Notes: a model not told the origin generated them from the letters alone. DNA of 64,000 bases from Williamsia sterculiae (GCF_900156495.1 NZ_FTNT01000008.1:1-64000), one strand, 5' to 3'; shown: positions 9,979 through 21,107, counted from the first letter of the stretch. A program made the numbers and translations.

Positions 9979-11405
9979 CGGGCTCCGGTCCCACCTCCGA
10001 CGACACCGTCGTCGACGTCGCCGTGATCGGCACCGGCAGCGGTAACACCTTCATCGACGACCGGTACGCCGACCTGCGGGTGGCGATGTTCGAGAAGGGT
10101 GTCTTCGGTGGCACCTGCCTGAACGTCGGATGCATCCCGACCAAGATGTTCGTCTACGCGGCCGAGGTGGCCGAGACCATCCGCGAATCCGAGCGTTACG
10201 GTATCGACGCGTCGGTGAACAAGGTGCGGTGGCGCGACATCGTGAACCGGGTGTTCGGACGTATCGACCCGATCACCGCGGGCGGCGAGGACTATCGCGC
10301 CCACCGCAGTCCCAACGTCACCCTGTACCGCAGCGAGGTGCGGTTCGTGGGGTCCACAGACGATGGGTATCACCGGCTGCGGACGGAGTCCGGGGACGAG
10401 ATCACCGCCAAACAGGTGGTGATCGCCGCCGGGTCGCGGCCGGTCATCCCCGACGTCATCGCCCGCAGCGGGGTGCCATTCCACACCAACGACGATGTGA
10501 TGCGTCTCGCCGAACTCCCCGAACACCTGATCATCGTCGGCGGCGGGTACATCGCCGCCGAGTTCGCGCACGTCTTCGGGTCGTTGGGCAGCGAGGTGTC
10601 CATCATCGGACGCAGCGGGCGACTGTTGCGCACTCAGGACGAGACAATCTCCGACAGGTTCACCGAGATCGCCCGCGACCGGTTCGACGTGCATCTGGAC
10701 GCGCAGGTCACCCAGGTCTCCCAGCGCGACGAGGGGGTGATCGCGGTGAGCCTGGCCGACGGCACCGAGGTCACCGGCGACGCCCTCCTGGTGGCCGCGG
10801 GTCGGATCTCCAACGCCGACACACTCGACCTGTCGACCATCGGCGTCGAACTCGACGACCGGGGCCGGGTGCCGGTCGACGGGTACGGGCGGGTGCCGTC
10901 GTCCAATGTGTGGGCCCTGGGCGACGTCAGTTCCGACCACCAGCTCAAACACGTGGCCAACTACGAGGCCCGGGTGGTCGGCGCCAATGTGTTGCGTGGC
11001 TGGGATGCCGACGACCTCGTCGCCTTCGGTGACCGCCCGGTGCCGTCGGCGGTGTTCACGCACCCGCAGATCGCCAGCGTGGGACTGACCGAGTCTGCGG
11101 CTCACGACGCCGGATTGGACATCACCGTCAAGGTGCAGGACTACGGCGACGTGGCCTACGGCTGGGCGATGGAGGACACCACCGGTCTGTGCAAGGTGAT
11201 CGCCGACCGTCGCTCCGGCCGTCTGGTGGGTGTGCACGTCATCGGGCCGCAGGCACCGACGGTGATACAGCCCGCCATCCAGGCGATGACGTTCGGGTTG
11301 CCCGCCGAGGAGATGGCGCGCGGCCAGTACTGGATCCACCCGGCGATGCCCGAGGTGCTGGAGAACGCGCTGCTGGGGTTGGACCTCCCCAAGCCTGAGG
11401 TCTGA
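9975..11405 (+). CDS. mtr: mycothione reductase
   Basis: NADPH-dependent flavoprotein disulfide reductase that reduces oxidised mycothiol in the cytoplasm, the actinobacterial counterpart of glutathione reductase. The 476-aa protein has an N-terminal FAD motif (VIGTGSGN), the redox-active pair Cys48/Cys53 in [13 protein letters not shown], a NAD(P)-binding [13 protein letters not shown] motif and the C-terminal interface [12 protein letters not shown] with the catalytic His. It starts on the ATGA overlap with the hydrolase gene. Its presence argues for a mycothiol-making actinobacterium. Confidence 0.96.
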   Translation: MTGSGPTSDDTVVDVAVIGTGSGNTFIDDRYADLRVAMFEKGVFGGTCLNVGCIPTKMFVYAAEVAETIRESERYGIDASVNKVRWRDIVNRVFGRIDPITAGGEDYRAHRSPNVTLYRSEVRFVGSTDDGYHRLRTESGDEITAKQVVIAAGSRPVIPDVIARSGVPFHTNDDVMRLAELPEHLIIVGGGYIAAEFAHVFGSLGSEVSIIGRSGRLLRTQDETISDRFTEIARDRFDVHLDAQVTQVSQRDEGVIAVSLADGTEVTGDALLVAAGRISNADTLDLSTIGVELDDRGRVPVDGYGRVPSSNVWALGDVSSDHQLKHVANYEARVVGANVLRGWDADDLVAFGDRPVPSAVFTHPQIASVGLTESAAHDAGLDITVKVQDYGDVAYGWAMEDTTGLCKVIADRRSGRLVGVHVIGPQAPTVIQPAIQAMTFGLPAEEMARGQYWIHPAMPEVLENALLGLDLPKPEV

Positions 11406-11413
11406 GACCGGCC

Positions 11414-12238
11414 TCAGAAGGTGGCGCTGCGCAGCGCGATCTCGCTGGCCAGTGCTTGCGGGGCGCGCTGCGGTATCCAGTGGTCGACCCCCGGCAGCGC
11501 ACAGAAGCGAAAATCGGAGAACACGAACCGGCCGCTCCGTTCGGCCTGGTCCCGGCCGAGCGCGGTGTCGTTCTCGCTCCAGATCATGGTGGTGGGTACC
11601 TCGACCGGCGGGCAGCTCATCGCGGTCTTGATCCGATCGGCGGTCAGGTTGGCCCGGTACCAGTTGAGCGCTCCCGTGAGCGCGGGGCGGTCGGTCAGCG
11701 GCAGCACCGAGTCGTCGGGTACCAGCGCGCGGAGCCGCGCGGCGTCGTCGGCGAGGAGGGTGTCCTCGGCCTCCGGGGCGATCAGCTTGGGGATGTAGGC
11801 CGAACGCTTGCGTTGGTCGGGGTCGCCCGCCACCGAGGCGAAGGCCGACGGGTGCCCGGTGCTGGCGGCCACCAACCCGGTGACCCGGTCACTGTGTCGC
11901 GCGGCGAGGTGCCAGGCGACGAGCCCGCCCCAGTCGTGGCCGACCACGTGCGCATATCCGGCGCCCACCGCGTCGAGGATCCCGACGGCGTCGGAGACGA
12001 GCAGGTCGATCCGGTAGGCCTCCACCGCCGTCGGTCGTGCACCGGGGCTGTACCCGCGTTGATCCGGGACGACGGTGCGCAGGCCCGAGTCGTGCAGTCG
12101 GGGCACCACCTCGTCGAAACACGCGCCGGTGGTGGGGAATCCGTGGAGCAGGAGCACAGTGGGGGCACGTTCGGGTCCGCTGACGCGGACGTCGAACTCG
12201 AGGTCGTCGACCGTCACCTTCTGCACGTGCTCGTCCAC
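11414..12238 (-). CDS. alpha/beta hydrolase, epoxide hydrolase-like
   Basis: Hydrolase of 274 aa with HGFPTTG for the oxyanion hole (32-38), a nucleophile elbow GHDWGG carrying Asp102 rather than Ser, and a C-terminal GVDHW histidine. An aspartate nucleophile is characteristic of epoxide hydrolases and haloalkane dehalogenases, so one of these chemistries is expected. It converges on mtr with only 8 bp between stops. Confidence 0.88.
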   Translation of the reverse strand: MDEHVQKVTVDDLEFDVRVSGPERAPTVLLLHGFPTTGACFDEVVPRLHDSGLRTVVPDQRGYSPGARPTAVEAYRIDLLVSDAVGILDAVGAGYAHVVGHDWGGLVAWHLAARHSDRVTGLVAASTGHPSAFASVAGDPDQRKRSAYIPKLIAPEAEDTLLADDAARLRALVPDDSVLPLTDRPALTGALNWYRANLTADRIKTAMSCPPVEVPTTMIWSENDTALGRDQAERSGRFVFSDFRFCALPGVDHWIPQRAPQALASEIALRSATF

Positions 12239-12548
12239 ACGGTCAGCCTACGTGGGAGCCGCACAGCGAAGCGCGCTAACCCGAGATGGCGTGGACGCCG
12301 CGACCGGCACCGACGGCTTGCGTGCCGGCCGCTCCCGGAGCGTCCGGCACCGGGGCTCGCATCGCCGCGATCAGAGCCGAACAACAGGCGCCACTCATTC
12401 GCTGGTCGGACTGCAGAACGGCGTCGATACCGATGAGTTCTCGGTACCCAGACCCATCACACCCCCCGACACGCGGATGCGAAAACCCTGACCAACGTCG
12501 ACCTTTGGCGATCCCCGCCACCGGGATGAAATTTTTCCACCACTCTCA
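12239..12548. other. intergenic stretch without a supported gene
   Basis: About 310 bp lie between the start of the epoxide-hydrolase-like gene and the end of the RDD gene. Short frames exist but none has host-like codon pattern together with a ribosome-binding site. The left end should contain the promoter for the hydrolase gene. No repeat or clear hairpin was recognised. Confidence 0.5.
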
Positions 12549-13055
12549 TCAGCGATACGCGGCGACAACGGTTGTGTCGTGAGCGGGGACGGCGATGGTG
12601 CGGGCGATCATGTCGGCGAATGTTCGACGGCGTCTGCCCCATAGGGGCCACAACCAGCCCAATCCGAGGGCGATGTTGTCGACGAAGTGCACCAGGGTGC
12701 GGTAGAGGCAGCCGATCGCGCCGATGGGTTGGCCTGTGTCGGTGTCGACGATCTGGATGTCGCACCATTGTTTGCCCAGTGACGATCCGCTACGGCCTTG
12801 CCGGATGAGACTGTTCCACACCCAGAACGCAACATCTGCGACCAACAGGATGCTGTACATCGCTGTCGACCAGGGTTGCCCAACATGCAGGGCATGGCCG
12901 ATCCAGACGGGCACGTAGATGATCAGTGTCAAGGCGTTGTCGATGATGCTGGCGCATCCCCGCCGCCACCACGGGCTGTAGGTGTCCCGCGGGTAGATCG
13001 GTGTGCCGCGACGGTCGGTCGGATACGTCGGGCGAGCATCGTCGGCTGCGGTCAT
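12549..13055 (-). CDS. RDD-family membrane protein
   Basis: Membrane protein of 168 aa. After a charged N-terminus the WWRRGCASIIDN segment carries the Arg/Asp signature of RDD proteins. Hydrophobic helices follow, then KQWCDIQIVDTDTGQPIG, the conserved soluble turn of the family, and a final helix pair. The start at ATG 13055 is supported by AGGAGGG nine bases upstream. RDD proteins are thought to be transporters or insertase-like factors, and no specific function can be assigned. Confidence 0.85.
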   Translation of the reverse strand: MTAADDARPTYPTDRRGTPIYPRDTYSPWWRRGCASIIDNALTLIIYVPVWIGHALHVGQPWSTAMYSILLVADVAFWVWNSLIRQGRSGSSLGKQWCDIQIVDTDTGQPIGAIGCLYRTLVHFVDNIALGLGWLWPLWGRRRRTFADMIARTIAVPAHDTTVVAAYR

Positions 13056-13368
13056 CGTCGGGCACCCTCCTTGTCGGGTCACCTCGGGAGCCGGGACGAT
13101 CCCGCCGCGGGCACCCCCGCCGTTGCGGAATCCGGTTCATAGTCCCACGCCCGGTTCTGATCCGGCGCCACCGTGTTCGAGCCGGTGGGGTTGAGTGGCG
13201 GAATGTTGCGCTCTGTCGATGTCCATCCGCAGGAGGCGTGGTCGACTCTGTTCGTCCTGCAACTCCCGCGTCTTGTCGAACACGGCGTCCATCCGTGGAG
13301 ACTCGACCTGGATCTCACGCTGTGGTCATCAATACGGTCACCGAGATCGGTCACCAGATCGACCTGTG
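13056..13368. other. intergenic stretch without a supported gene
   Basis: Roughly 313 bp separate the RDD gene start from the end of cobQ. Overlapping short frames occur on both strands but lack start signals or recognisable motifs. It should hold the RDD promoter. It could contain a decayed gene, but nothing identifiable remains. Confidence 0.45.
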
Positions 13369-14898
13369 TCACCCCCGTCGATCGACCCGCAGTGTGGGCA
13401 ATCCGGCGGGGGTCCCGCGGGTGATGAGTTCGCCGATAGCGTCGGTGTCGGCGTGCTGTTCGATCAGGTCGGCCAGGGTGTCGAGTTGTCGGAGTCGGGC
13501 GGCGCCGTGGTCGGTGTCGGCGGCCACCCGGAACCCATGACGACCGGCGGCGGCCGCGACCTCCGTCAACCAGTCACGCCGTAGCGCGTCGTTGGACAGC
13601 AGTCCGTGCCAGTGGGTCCCCCACACCGGGCCGCGACTGCTGCCCTCCGACCCCCGGTCGTCGTCGATGAGCCAGCCCGGATCACCATTCCGGACGACGG
13701 TGCCGTGATGGATCTCGTACCCGCGCACCGGCCGGTCGCCGACGCGTCCGGTGGCCTGGCGGACCGTCTTGTCCGCGGCGAAACGGATGTCGAGATCGAG
13801 CAACCCCAGTCCCGGCACCGTGCCTGCCACCGACTCGATGTCGTCATCGATGCGACGGCCCAGCATCTGGTAGCCGCCGCAGATGCCCAGCACCGGTCTG
13901 CCCGCCGCCACCCGGTCGCCGAGCGCGCGGGCGAGACCGCGCGCCCGCAACCACCCCAGGTCGGACATGGTGGCCTTTGTCCCCGGCACCACCACCAGAT
14001 CGGCGGTGTGCAGGGCGGCGATGTCGTCCACCCAGCGCACGTCGACACCGGGTTCGCACGCCAATGCCTCCAGGTCGGTCGAGTTCGACAACCGCGGCAA
14101 GCGGATCGCGGCCACCGACAAGCGCTCCTCACCGTGGGCCTCACCACCCGGTCCCACCGTCGACCCGACCGGCACGGACAACGAATCCTCGGCGTCGAGC
14201 CACAGGTCGGACAGGTACGGCAGCACGCCGAGGGTGGGCCGTCCGGTTCGTCGCGCGAGTTCGTCGAGCCCGGGGGTGAGCAGCGCGGGGTCCCCGCGGA
14301 ACTTGTTGACCAGGAACCCGGCGATGCGGCGTTGGTCGTCGGGCTCGAGGGCCGCGACGGTGCCCAGCAGGTGGGCGAGTACGCCGCCGCGGTCGATGTC
14401 GGCCACCACCAGCACGGGGATGTCGGCGGACGCGGCCAGACCCATGTTCGCGATGTCGGAGTCGCGCAGATTGATCTCGGCGACCGACCCGGCGCCCTCG
14501 CAGACCACGACGTCGAAGTCCGCACGCAACGCGGTCAGGTCGTCGGCGACCACCTGCGCCAACGCCGCACGCCGGCGGTGGTAGTCGGCGGCGCCGATGG
14601 TCCCGTCGGCGACACCGCGCACCACCACCTGCGATCGACGATCCGAGCCCGGTTTGAGCAACACCGGGTTGAAGCGCACCGACGGTTCCAACCCGCAGGC
14701 CAATGCCTGGGCAGCCTGCGCGCGGCCGATCTCCCCGCCGTCGAGGGTGACCACGGAGTTGTTGGACATGTTCTGCGCCTTGAACGGCGCCACCCGCACC
14801 CCACGTCGGGCCAGCAAACGGCACAATCCGGCCACCACCAGGCTCTTGCCCGCGTCGGAGGTGGTGCCGCCGATGAGCACCGCTCCCCCGGAACTCAC
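13369..14898 (-). CDS. cobQ: cobyric acid synthase
   Basis: Glutamine-dependent amidation of the b, d, e and g side chains of adenosylcobyrinic acid a,c-diamide. The 509-aa protein begins with a dethiobiotin-synthase-like ATPase domain (P-loop [10 protein letters not shown], 10-19) and ends with a class I amidotransferase domain whose nucleophile Cys lies in GICGGYQML near residue 338. Family length is about 490-510 aa. It stands apart from the cobO-cobB-cysG operon, directly downstream of map. Confidence 0.96.
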   Translation of the reverse strand: MSSGGAVLIGGTTSDAGKSLVVAGLCRLLARRGVRVAPFKAQNMSNNSVVTLDGGEIGRAQAAQALACGLEPSVRFNPVLLKPGSDRRSQVVVRGVADGTIGAADYHRRRAALAQVVADDLTALRADFDVVVCEGAGSVAEINLRDSDIANMGLAASADIPVLVVADIDRGGVLAHLLGTVAALEPDDQRRIAGFLVNKFRGDPALLTPGLDELARRTGRPTLGVLPYLSDLWLDAEDSLSVPVGSTVGPGGEAHGEERLSVAAIRLPRLSNSTDLEALACEPGVDVRWVDDIAALHTADLVVVPGTKATMSDLGWLRARGLARALGDRVAAGRPVLGICGGYQMLGRRIDDDIESVAGTVPGLGLLDLDIRFAADKTVRQATGRVGDRPVRGYEIHHGTVVRNGDPGWLIDDDRGSEGSSRGPVWGTHWHGLLSNDALRRDWLTEVAAAAGRHGFRVAADTDHGAARLRQLDTLADLIEQHADTDAIGELITRGTPAGLPTLRVDRRG

Positions 14899-14911
14899 CG
14901 GTATGCCCGTG

Positions 14912-15775
14912 TCATTCGTCGGGGAGCGTGAGGATCTCCGCGCCGTCCTCGGTGACCACCAGGGTGTGCTCGAACTGCGCCGTCCATTGCTTGTCCTGGG
15001 TGGCGACCGTCCACCCGTCGTCCCAGATCTGGTAGGCCAACGACCCCAGGTTGATCATCGGCTCGATGGTGAACACCATGCCCGGTTCCAGCACCGTGTC
15101 GACGTTCGGCTGGTCGTAGTGCAGTACCACCAGACCGTTGTGGAAGGTCTCCCCGATCCCGTGACCGGTGAAGTCGCGCACCACGTTGTAGCCGAAGCGA
15201 TGGGCGTAGGACTCGATGACCCGGCCGACCACGTTGAGCTCGCGGCCCGCGCGCACCGCCTTGATCGCCCGCATGGTGGCGGTGTGGGTGCGCTCGACGA
15301 GGTCGGCGTGCTCCTGGCTGACGTCGCCGGCCAGGAAGGTGGCGTTGGTATCGCCGTGTACACCATCGATGTAGGCGGTGACGTCGATGTTGACGATGTC
15401 GCCGTCGGCGACCACGGTGGAGTCGGGGATGCCGTGGCAGATGATCTCGTTCAGCGAGGTGCAGCACGACTTGGGAAAACCCTTGTAACCCAACGTGGAC
15501 GGATACGCACCGTGATCGATCATGTACTGGTGCGCGATCCGGTCGAGCTCGTCGGTGGTGACGCCGGGGGCGACGGCCTTACCGGCCTCGGCGAGGGCAT
15601 TGGCCGCGATCTTGCCCGCGACGCGCATCTTCTCGATGGTCTCCGGCGTCTGTACCCACGGCTCGTGGCCCTCGTTGACCCGGGATTTCCAGGCGTATTC
15701 GGGGCGCGGGATGGTCACCGGGACCGGCAGGGTGGGCGACACCTCACCGGGCTGGAGGGCTGCACGTACGGACAT
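14912..15775 (-). CDS. map: type I methionine aminopeptidase
   Basis: Removes the initiator methionine from nascent proteins using a dinuclear metal centre. The 287-aa protein has the pita-bread fold motifs, including [11 protein letters not shown] and EPMINLGS, and a closing segment [12 protein letters not shown] that supplies the last glutamate ligand. The N-terminal extension of about 40 aa with a PxxP-rich start matches the MapB type of mycobacteria. It precedes cobQ by 13 bp. Confidence 0.95.
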   Translation of the reverse strand: MSVRAALQPGEVSPTLPVPVTIPRPEYAWKSRVNEGHEPWVQTPETIEKMRVAGKIAANALAEAGKAVAPGVTTDELDRIAHQYMIDHGAYPSTLGYKGFPKSCCTSLNEIICHGIPDSTVVADGDIVNIDVTAYIDGVHGDTNATFLAGDVSQEHADLVERTHTATMRAIKAVRAGRELNVVGRVIESYAHRFGYNVVRDFTGHGIGETFHNGLVVLHYDQPNVDTVLEPGMVFTIEPMINLGSLAYQIWDDGWTVATQDKQWTAQFEHTLVVTEDGAEILTLPDE

Positions 15776-15859
15776 GCCGACCAGGATAGGTCAGCTGCCG
15801 GTGGGTGAGACCGGGCACGGGTGCCGCAGGTGACACCGATGCGTCCGGCTACCGCAGCG

Positions 15860-17698
15860 TCACTGGCCGTAGCCCTCGGGCAGCCCGGCGAAGAAGTCGC
15901 GGGTGACCCCGACCGCGTAGTCGGAGCTGCCACCCAGCACGATCAGGGTGGCGAAGGCGATGTCACCGCGGTACCCGGCGAACCAGGCATGCGATCCGCC
16001 GGGCACCTCGGCCTCACCGGTCTTGCCGTACACCTCGCCCTGATCGGAGATCCGGTCGGCGGTGCCGTCGACAACCACCTGCCGCATCATCGGCCGCAGT
16101 TGGTCCAGCACTCCCGGGGCGAGGGCGGCGCGCGGTCCGGTGACCTCGGTGCGTCGGTTCAGGATCAGCTGCGGCACCGGGGTGGTGCCGTGCTGCACGG
16201 TTGCCGCGACCAGTGCCATCCCGAGCGGCGTCGCGACCACCTTGCCCTGGCCGAAACCGTCCTCGGTGCGCGACACCAATTCGGGTGCGATGGGGACGCT
16301 GCCGGACTGGGCGGGCATCCCCGGGATGGCGTACCCCGGCCCCACTCCCATGGCGGTGGCCGCGTGGGCCAGATCGGACGGACCCATCTCGCTGGCCAGT
16401 TTCGCGAAGGTGGTGTTGCAGGACCGCGCGAAGGCCGTCTGCAGCGGCACGTCACCGAGCGCGAACCCGTCGTAGTTGGGCACGCTGCGCTGTCCGATGG
16501 TGACCTCACCGGGACACCCGACCGTGGTCTGCGGGGTGACCATCTTGGCGTTGAACGCCGCCGCCGAGGTGACCATCTTGAACGTCGAGCCGGGCGGGTA
16601 CAGACCCATCGTGGCCAGCGGTCCCGCCTTGGTGGCGGCTTCGTTCTGCGCGATGGCCAACAATCGGCCGGTGGACGGCTGGATGACGACCATCATCGTC
16701 TGCAGCTTCTTCTGCACGTCCACGGCGCGTTGCGCGGCGTTCTGCACCTGTCGGGACAGTCCGACGGTCACCGCGGGGGCAGGCCGCGGGTCGGTCTGCG
16801 CCAGCACGTCGGAGACCTGCCCGTTGACCCCGAGCGTGACGACCCGCCAACCGGGGGTCCCGCCGAGCTCGCCGGCCACCACACTCTTCACCTGTCCGAC
16901 GACCTCGGGGGCGAAGGTCGGGTCGGTGGGCAGCAGGTCGCCCTGGCGCCGGGCGTCGACACCGGCGACCGCCGCGAGCTGGTCGCTGATCTTGTCGTAG
17001 TCGCCCGACTGCAGGGTGGCGACCACGTGCGGGCCCTGTTGAGCGGTGGACTCCTCGGCGATCTTCTGCGCCGACAGCGTCGGGTCGTACCGGGTGAGCA
17101 GCTCGGCGAGCGTGGTCGCGGCGTCGCCGACGGATCCGCGTTGCGCCGCCACGGACGCGTCGAACCGCACCGCGACCACCTCACCCTGCCGCAGGATCTC
17201 GGTGCCGTCGGTCTCGTTCACCGTCGCCATCGGCGCATCGAGGGTCTGGGCGGCGATCTGCTGACCGGAGCCGAGTCCCGGATGGATGTCGGCGTTGCTC
17301 CAGCGCACCTTCCACCCGCTGTCGGTACGCGCCATGGCCAGCGTCGCCTGGTAGGTCCAGACCTGTTTCGACGGCAGCGTCCAGTGGTAGGTGGCGGTGA
17401 CCGACGCGGTGTCGCCGGTGATCTTCGAGGCGGTGGTGTCCGCGGTCATGGCGGTCGCCTGGAGACCGTTCCAGACCATGTCGAGCGCGGTGCGGGCCGA
17501 CGTCGGGTCGTCGGTGTCGGCGGATGCGCGGTCGGTGTGTCGGGCGCCGACGTCGGCGAGAAACGCTCCCGCGGCGGCCCGCGGCCCGTCGTCGGGTTCG
17601 GAGCAGGAGACCACCGTGACCGTCAGCACGGCCACCGACACGACGGTGATCGCCGACCGCAGCAGCGTCCGTCGGGAAGGTCGGTGTGGCACGGTCAT
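15860..17698 (-). CDS. penicillin-binding lipoprotein (class B-like transpeptidase)
   Basis: Cell-wall DD-transpeptidase of 612 aa anchored as a lipoprotein: the N-terminus has twin Arg residues, a hydrophobic stretch and a lipobox ending VVSC (Cys32). An MecA-N/NTF2-like domain is followed by a dimerisation region. The penicillin-binding domain carries S371-T-F-K, an SxN motif in RSCNTTF, and KTG in YGKTGEAE. This layout corresponds to Rv2864c of M. tuberculosis, which sits in the same neighbourhood. Confidence 0.92.
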   Translation of the reverse strand: MTVPHRPSRRTLLRSAITVVSVAVLTVTVVSCSEPDDGPRAAAGAFLADVGARHTDRASADTDDPTSARTALDMVWNGLQATAMTADTTASKITGDTASVTATYHWTLPSKQVWTYQATLAMARTDSGWKVRWSNADIHPGLGSGQQIAAQTLDAPMATVNETDGTEILRQGEVVAVRFDASVAAQRGSVGDAATTLAELLTRYDPTLSAQKIAEESTAQQGPHVVATLQSGDYDKISDQLAAVAGVDARRQGDLLPTDPTFAPEVVGQVKSVVAGELGGTPGWRVVTLGVNGQVSDVLAQTDPRPAPAVTVGLSRQVQNAAQRAVDVQKKLQTMMVVIQPSTGRLLAIAQNEAATKAGPLATMGLYPPGSTFKMVTSAAAFNAKMVTPQTTVGCPGEVTIGQRSVPNYDGFALGDVPLQTAFARSCNTTFAKLASEMGPSDLAHAATAMGVGPGYAIPGMPAQSGSVPIAPELVSRTEDGFGQGKVVATPLGMALVAATVQHGTTPVPQLILNRRTEVTGPRAALAPGVLDQLRPMMRQVVVDGTADRISDQGEVYGKTGEAEVPGGSHAWFAGYRGDIAFATLIVLGGSSDYAVGVTRDFFAGLPEGYGQ

Positions 17699-17792
17699 CG
17701 ACTGCAGAGTCTACGAGCGCGCACGGTGCTGATCGGTTTGCCACGCAGTGGTTTCGCCGGATCCGGTGGGATCCGCGACAGGGCTCGGCGAC

Positions 17793-18629
17793 TCAGTCGA
17801 CGAGGATGGTGGCGAAGGTCCCGACCTCCGCGAACCCGACGCGTCGGTAGGCGCCGCGGGCCGGGTCGTTGAACCCGTTCACGTACAGGCTCGCGATGCG
17901 CCCCCGTGCGACCACCGAACGGACCACAGCAGCGGTACCTGCCGCACCGAGCCCCTCGCCGCGGCGGTGCGGGGCCACCCAGACGCCCTGGATCTGACCG
18001 ACTCGACGCGACATCGACCCGACCTCGGCCTTGAAGACCACCTCACCGCGGTCGAACCGGGCGTAGGCGCGCCCGGCGGCGATGAGGGAGGTGATCCGGC
18101 GTCGGTAGGACCGTCCACCGTCGGTGCCGCAGGGGTCCACGCCCACCTCGTTGACGAACATGTCGATGGCCGCGGGCAGGTAGGCGTCGAGGTCGTCGAG
18201 GCCCACCCGCCGGACCCGTTCGTCGGGAGCGCACGCGGGGTCACCCGACATGGCCAGCAACGGTTGGTGATCGCGGATCTCGCGGGCCGGGCCCCAGTGG
18301 TCGCTCGCCTGCTCCCAGAACGGCAACACCAGATCCGACCGGCCGACGATCGACGAACAGATCCGAGCCGCCCGGACCGCACGTTCGACGAAGGCGTCGA
18401 TGTCACGCGGACCGCCGAGCATCGGGATGAGATTGGCGCCGGAGAAGCAGAGCGCCGCGGCCGGGTCACCGTTGCTCCACATCTCACCGCCGAGCAGACG
18501 CGGGGTCAGTCCGTGTTCCTCGAAGCGCGCGGCCACCATGCACATGGCGACGGGGTCGAGGTCGAGCGCCCGCGCCACGGCTTCGCTGTCGCGTGCCCCG
18601 AGGGGGCGGTCGCCCAGCAACTTCAGCAC
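17793..18629 (-). CDS. GNAT acetyltransferase with DUF4081-like N-terminus
   Basis: A 278-aa protein of the Rv2867c type. The N-terminal half (MLKLLGDRPLGARDSEAV) matches the DUF4081 partner domain found before GNAT domains in actinobacteria. The C-terminal half holds the acetyl-CoA site GVWVAPHRRGEGLGAAG and the closing helix NDPARGAYRRVGF. It lies between the PBP gene and ispG as in mycobacteria. Its substrate is unknown. Confidence 0.85.
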   Translation of the reverse strand: MLKLLGDRPLGARDSEAVARALDLDPVAMCMVAARFEEHGLTPRLLGGEMWSNGDPAAALCFSGANLIPMLGGPRDIDAFVERAVRAARICSSIVGRSDLVLPFWEQASDHWGPAREIRDHQPLLAMSGDPACAPDERVRRVGLDDLDAYLPAAIDMFVNEVGVDPCGTDGGRSYRRRITSLIAAGRAYARFDRGEVVFKAEVGSMSRRVGQIQGVWVAPHRRGEGLGAAGTAAVVRSVVARGRIASLYVNGFNDPARGAYRRVGFAEVGTFATILVD

Positions 18630-18668
18630 GGTGGCGCTCCCTCGCGTCGGTCCTGTCGGCTTGTCGGA

Positions 18669-19835
18669 CTACCCGACGGTGACGACGGGCGAACCGGGGG
18701 TGGTCTCCCCCTCAGTGTCCCCCGATTCCTCCGCGATGCGCAGCGCTTCTTCGATCAGTGTCTCCACGATCTGCGCTTCGGGGACCGTCTTGATGACCTC
18801 ACCCTTGACGAAGATCTGCCCACGACCGTTCCCCGAGGCGACACCGAGGTCGGCTTCACGGGCCTCACCGGGCCCGTTGACCACGCAACCCATCACGGCA
18901 ACCCGCAGCGGGACCTCCATACCCTCGAGCCCCGCGGTCACCTCGTCGGCGAGTTTGTACACGTCCACCTGCGCACGTCCACACGACGGGCAGGAGACGA
19001 TCTCCAGCTTCCGGGGGCGGAGGTTCAGCGACTGCAGGATCTGACTGCCGACCTTGACCTCCTCGGCCGGAGGGGCCGACAGCGACACCCGGATGGTGTC
19101 GCCGATGCCGTCGGCGAGCAACGACCCGAAGGCCACCGCGGACTTGATGGTGCCCTGGAAAGCGGGTCCGGCCTCGGTGACACCGAGGTGCAGGGGGTAG
19201 TCACACTGGGCGGCGAGCTGGCGGTAGGCCTCGACCATGACCACCGGGTCGTTGTGCTTGACCGAGATCTTGATGTCGCCGAACCCGTGTTCCTCGAACA
19301 GTCCGGCCTCCCACAGCGCCGACTCGACGAGCGCCTCGGGGGTGGCCTTGCCGTACTTCTGCAGCAGCCGGGGGTCGAGCGACCCGGCGTTGACGCCGAT
19401 CCGGATGGGGATGCCCGCCGCGCCCGCCGCCTGGGCGACCTCTTTGACCCGGCCGTCGAACTCCTTGATGTTGCCGGGATTGACCCGGACCGCGGCGCAC
19501 CCGGCGTCGATGGCCGCGAAGATGTAGCGCGGCTGGAAGTGGATGTCGGCGATGACCGGGATCTGACTCTTCCTGGCGATCGCGGGTAGCGCGTCGGCGT
19601 CCTCCTGGCGCGGGCAGGCCACCCGGACGATGTCACAGCCGGAGGCCGTGAGCTCGGCGATCTGCTGCAACGTGGCGTTGATGTCGTGGGTCTTGGTTGT
19701 GGTCATCGACTGCACGGAGATGGGGTGATCGCTACCCACCCCGACCGAGCCCACGCGGATCTGGCGGGTCGTGCGTCGCGGTGCCAACACGGGTGCCGGT
19801 CCGGCAGGCATTCCCAGCCCGACTGCTGTGCTCAC
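18669..19835 (-). CDS. ispG: 4-hydroxy-3-methylbut-2-enyl diphosphate synthase
   Basis: Iron-sulfur enzyme of the MEP isoprenoid pathway, converting MEcPP to HMBPP. The 388-aa protein has an N-terminal TIM barrel ([17 protein letters not shown], then VRVNPGNI) and a C-terminal Fe-S domain with CPSCGRAQ and GCVVNGPGE supplying the cluster ligands. The order ispG-rip1-dxr on one strand is conserved, and dxr of the same pathway lies just upstream. Confidence 0.97.
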   Translation of the reverse strand: MSTAVGLGMPAGPAPVLAPRRTTRQIRVGSVGVGSDHPISVQSMTTTKTHDINATLQQIAELTASGCDIVRVACPRQEDADALPAIARKSQIPVIADIHFQPRYIFAAIDAGCAAVRVNPGNIKEFDGRVKEVAQAAGAAGIPIRIGVNAGSLDPRLLQKYGKATPEALVESALWEAGLFEEHGFGDIKISVKHNDPVVMVEAYRQLAAQCDYPLHLGVTEAGPAFQGTIKSAVAFGSLLADGIGDTIRVSLSAPPAEEVKVGSQILQSLNLRPRKLEIVSCPSCGRAQVDVYKLADEVTAGLEGMEVPLRVAVMGCVVNGPGEAREADLGVASGNGRGQIFVKGEVIKTVPEAQIVETLIEEALRIAEESGDTEGETTPGSPVVTVG

Positions 19836-19862
19836 TGGTCACATCTCTTTCGTTCGGCGTTC

Positions 19863-21077
19863 TCAGAACAGTTTGATCGGGTTGACGATGTCGGCGGTCA
19901 GGGTGAGGGCCATGTACGTACCCATGACCGCCAACACCACGTAGGTGGCAGGCATCAGCTTCATGTAGTCCACCGGTCCGCCCGCCGCACGGCCTCGCCA
20001 CCGGCGCACCGCGTCGCGTCCCTTCTCGTACCCGATCAGGGCCATGTGCCCACCATCCAAGGGTAATAGCGGCACGAGGTTGAAGAGACCGAGGAAGAAG
20101 TTGATGCTGGCCAACAAGAAGATGAACATCGGCCAGTTGCTGGTGTCGGCGGCCTCCCCGCCGATGACGGATGCGCCGTAGACACTGACCGGGGTGTCCT
20201 GGGCGCGGGGGCCGCCGGTCACCGCGGTCCACAGATCCGACACCTTGGACGGCAGCGAGAGCAACGAGTCCCAGGTCTTGTGCAACAGGTCACCGGTGAA
20301 CACCACGGCACCGGGGATCGCGGTGAGCGGGTTGTACTGCGTCGGGCCCGGCGGCTCCGGGTAGGCGATCCCGATCATCCTCACGGTCTCGGTGGTGCTG
20401 GTGCCGTTGTCGTCGGTGGTGACGGTGACCGGCTGCGGGGTGATGGTCACGGTGCGCGTCGTACCGTCGTGGCGGACGGTGAGCGTCACCGGCCCCGTGC
20501 TCTTCTTGATGATCGGGGTGAGGTCGGCCGCCTTGCTCACCGGGGTGCCGTCGGCGGCGACGATCTCGTCCCCCGGTCGTAGACCGGCGGTGGCGGCCGG
20601 ACCGGCGCCGCTACAGGGACCCATCCGACCGTCTGCGCCGACGGTCGCCGACACGCACTGCGTCTTGTCGACTGTCGCGGGAGTCGGCGGCTGGTTGAGA
20701 TCGGGCAATCCCCAGGCCACGGCCAGCACCCAGATGAGCGCGAATCCGAGAATGAAGTTCTGCACCGGGCCGGCGACCATCACGAACAGCCGTTTCCACG
20801 CCTTCTGCCGGTACATCGCGCGGGACGCCTTGGCCGGCGGCACCTCGTCGTAGGTGGTCATCCCCGCGATGTCGCAGAATCCGCCGAGCGGGATCAGCTT
20901 CAGGCCGTATTCGGTCTCACCCCTACGGACGGACCAGACCTTGGGGCCGAATCCGACGAAGTAGCGGCGTACCCACATCCCGGTGCGCTGGGCGGCCCAC
21001 ATGTGTCCGCACTCGTGCCAGGCGATCGACGCCAGCAACCCGAGCGCGAACAGCACCACGCCCACCACGAAGACCAC
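19863..21077 (-). CDS. rip1: M50 site-2 protease (RseP/Rip1 family)
   Basis: Intramembrane zinc metalloprotease of 404 aa for regulated intramembrane proteolysis of anti-sigma factors. The first helix carries the zinc motif HECGH (21-25). A PDZ domain occupies roughly residues 160-220, and a distal helix carries NLVPLLPLDGGH with the third metal ligand Asp. It sits between dxr and ispG as in mycobacteria. Length matches Rip1. Confidence 0.94.
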   Translation of the reverse strand: MVFVVGVVLFALGLLASIAWHECGHMWAAQRTGMWVRRYFVGFGPKVWSVRRGETEYGLKLIPLGGFCDIAGMTTYDEVPPAKASRAMYRQKAWKRLFVMVAGPVQNFILGFALIWVLAVAWGLPDLNQPPTPATVDKTQCVSATVGADGRMGPCSGAGPAATAGLRPGDEIVAADGTPVSKAADLTPIIKKSTGPVTLTVRHDGTTRTVTITPQPVTVTTDDNGTSTTETVRMIGIAYPEPPGPTQYNPLTAIPGAVVFTGDLLHKTWDSLLSLPSKVSDLWTAVTGGPRAQDTPVSVYGASVIGGEAADTSNWPMFIFLLASINFFLGLFNLVPLLPLDGGHMALIGYEKGRDAVRRWRGRAAGGPVDYMKLMPATYVVLAVMGTYMALTLTADIVNPIKLF

Positions 21078-21107
21078 GGTTGCCTCAGACCTCTCTCACC
21101 CGGCTGT

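Noticed and set aside
9210-11405. 731-codon frame start upstream of mtr
   Set aside because: The first 255 codons are an off-frame shadow of the hydrolase gene; the mycothione reductase sequence begins at the ATG at 9975.
15821-17872. 683-codon plus-strand frame
   Set aside because: Antisense to the penicillin-binding lipoprotein, which has signal, SxxK, SxN and KTG motifs.
17748-19589. 613-codon plus-strand frame
   Set aside because: Antisense to the GNAT and ispG genes, both of which have clear family motifs on the minus strand.
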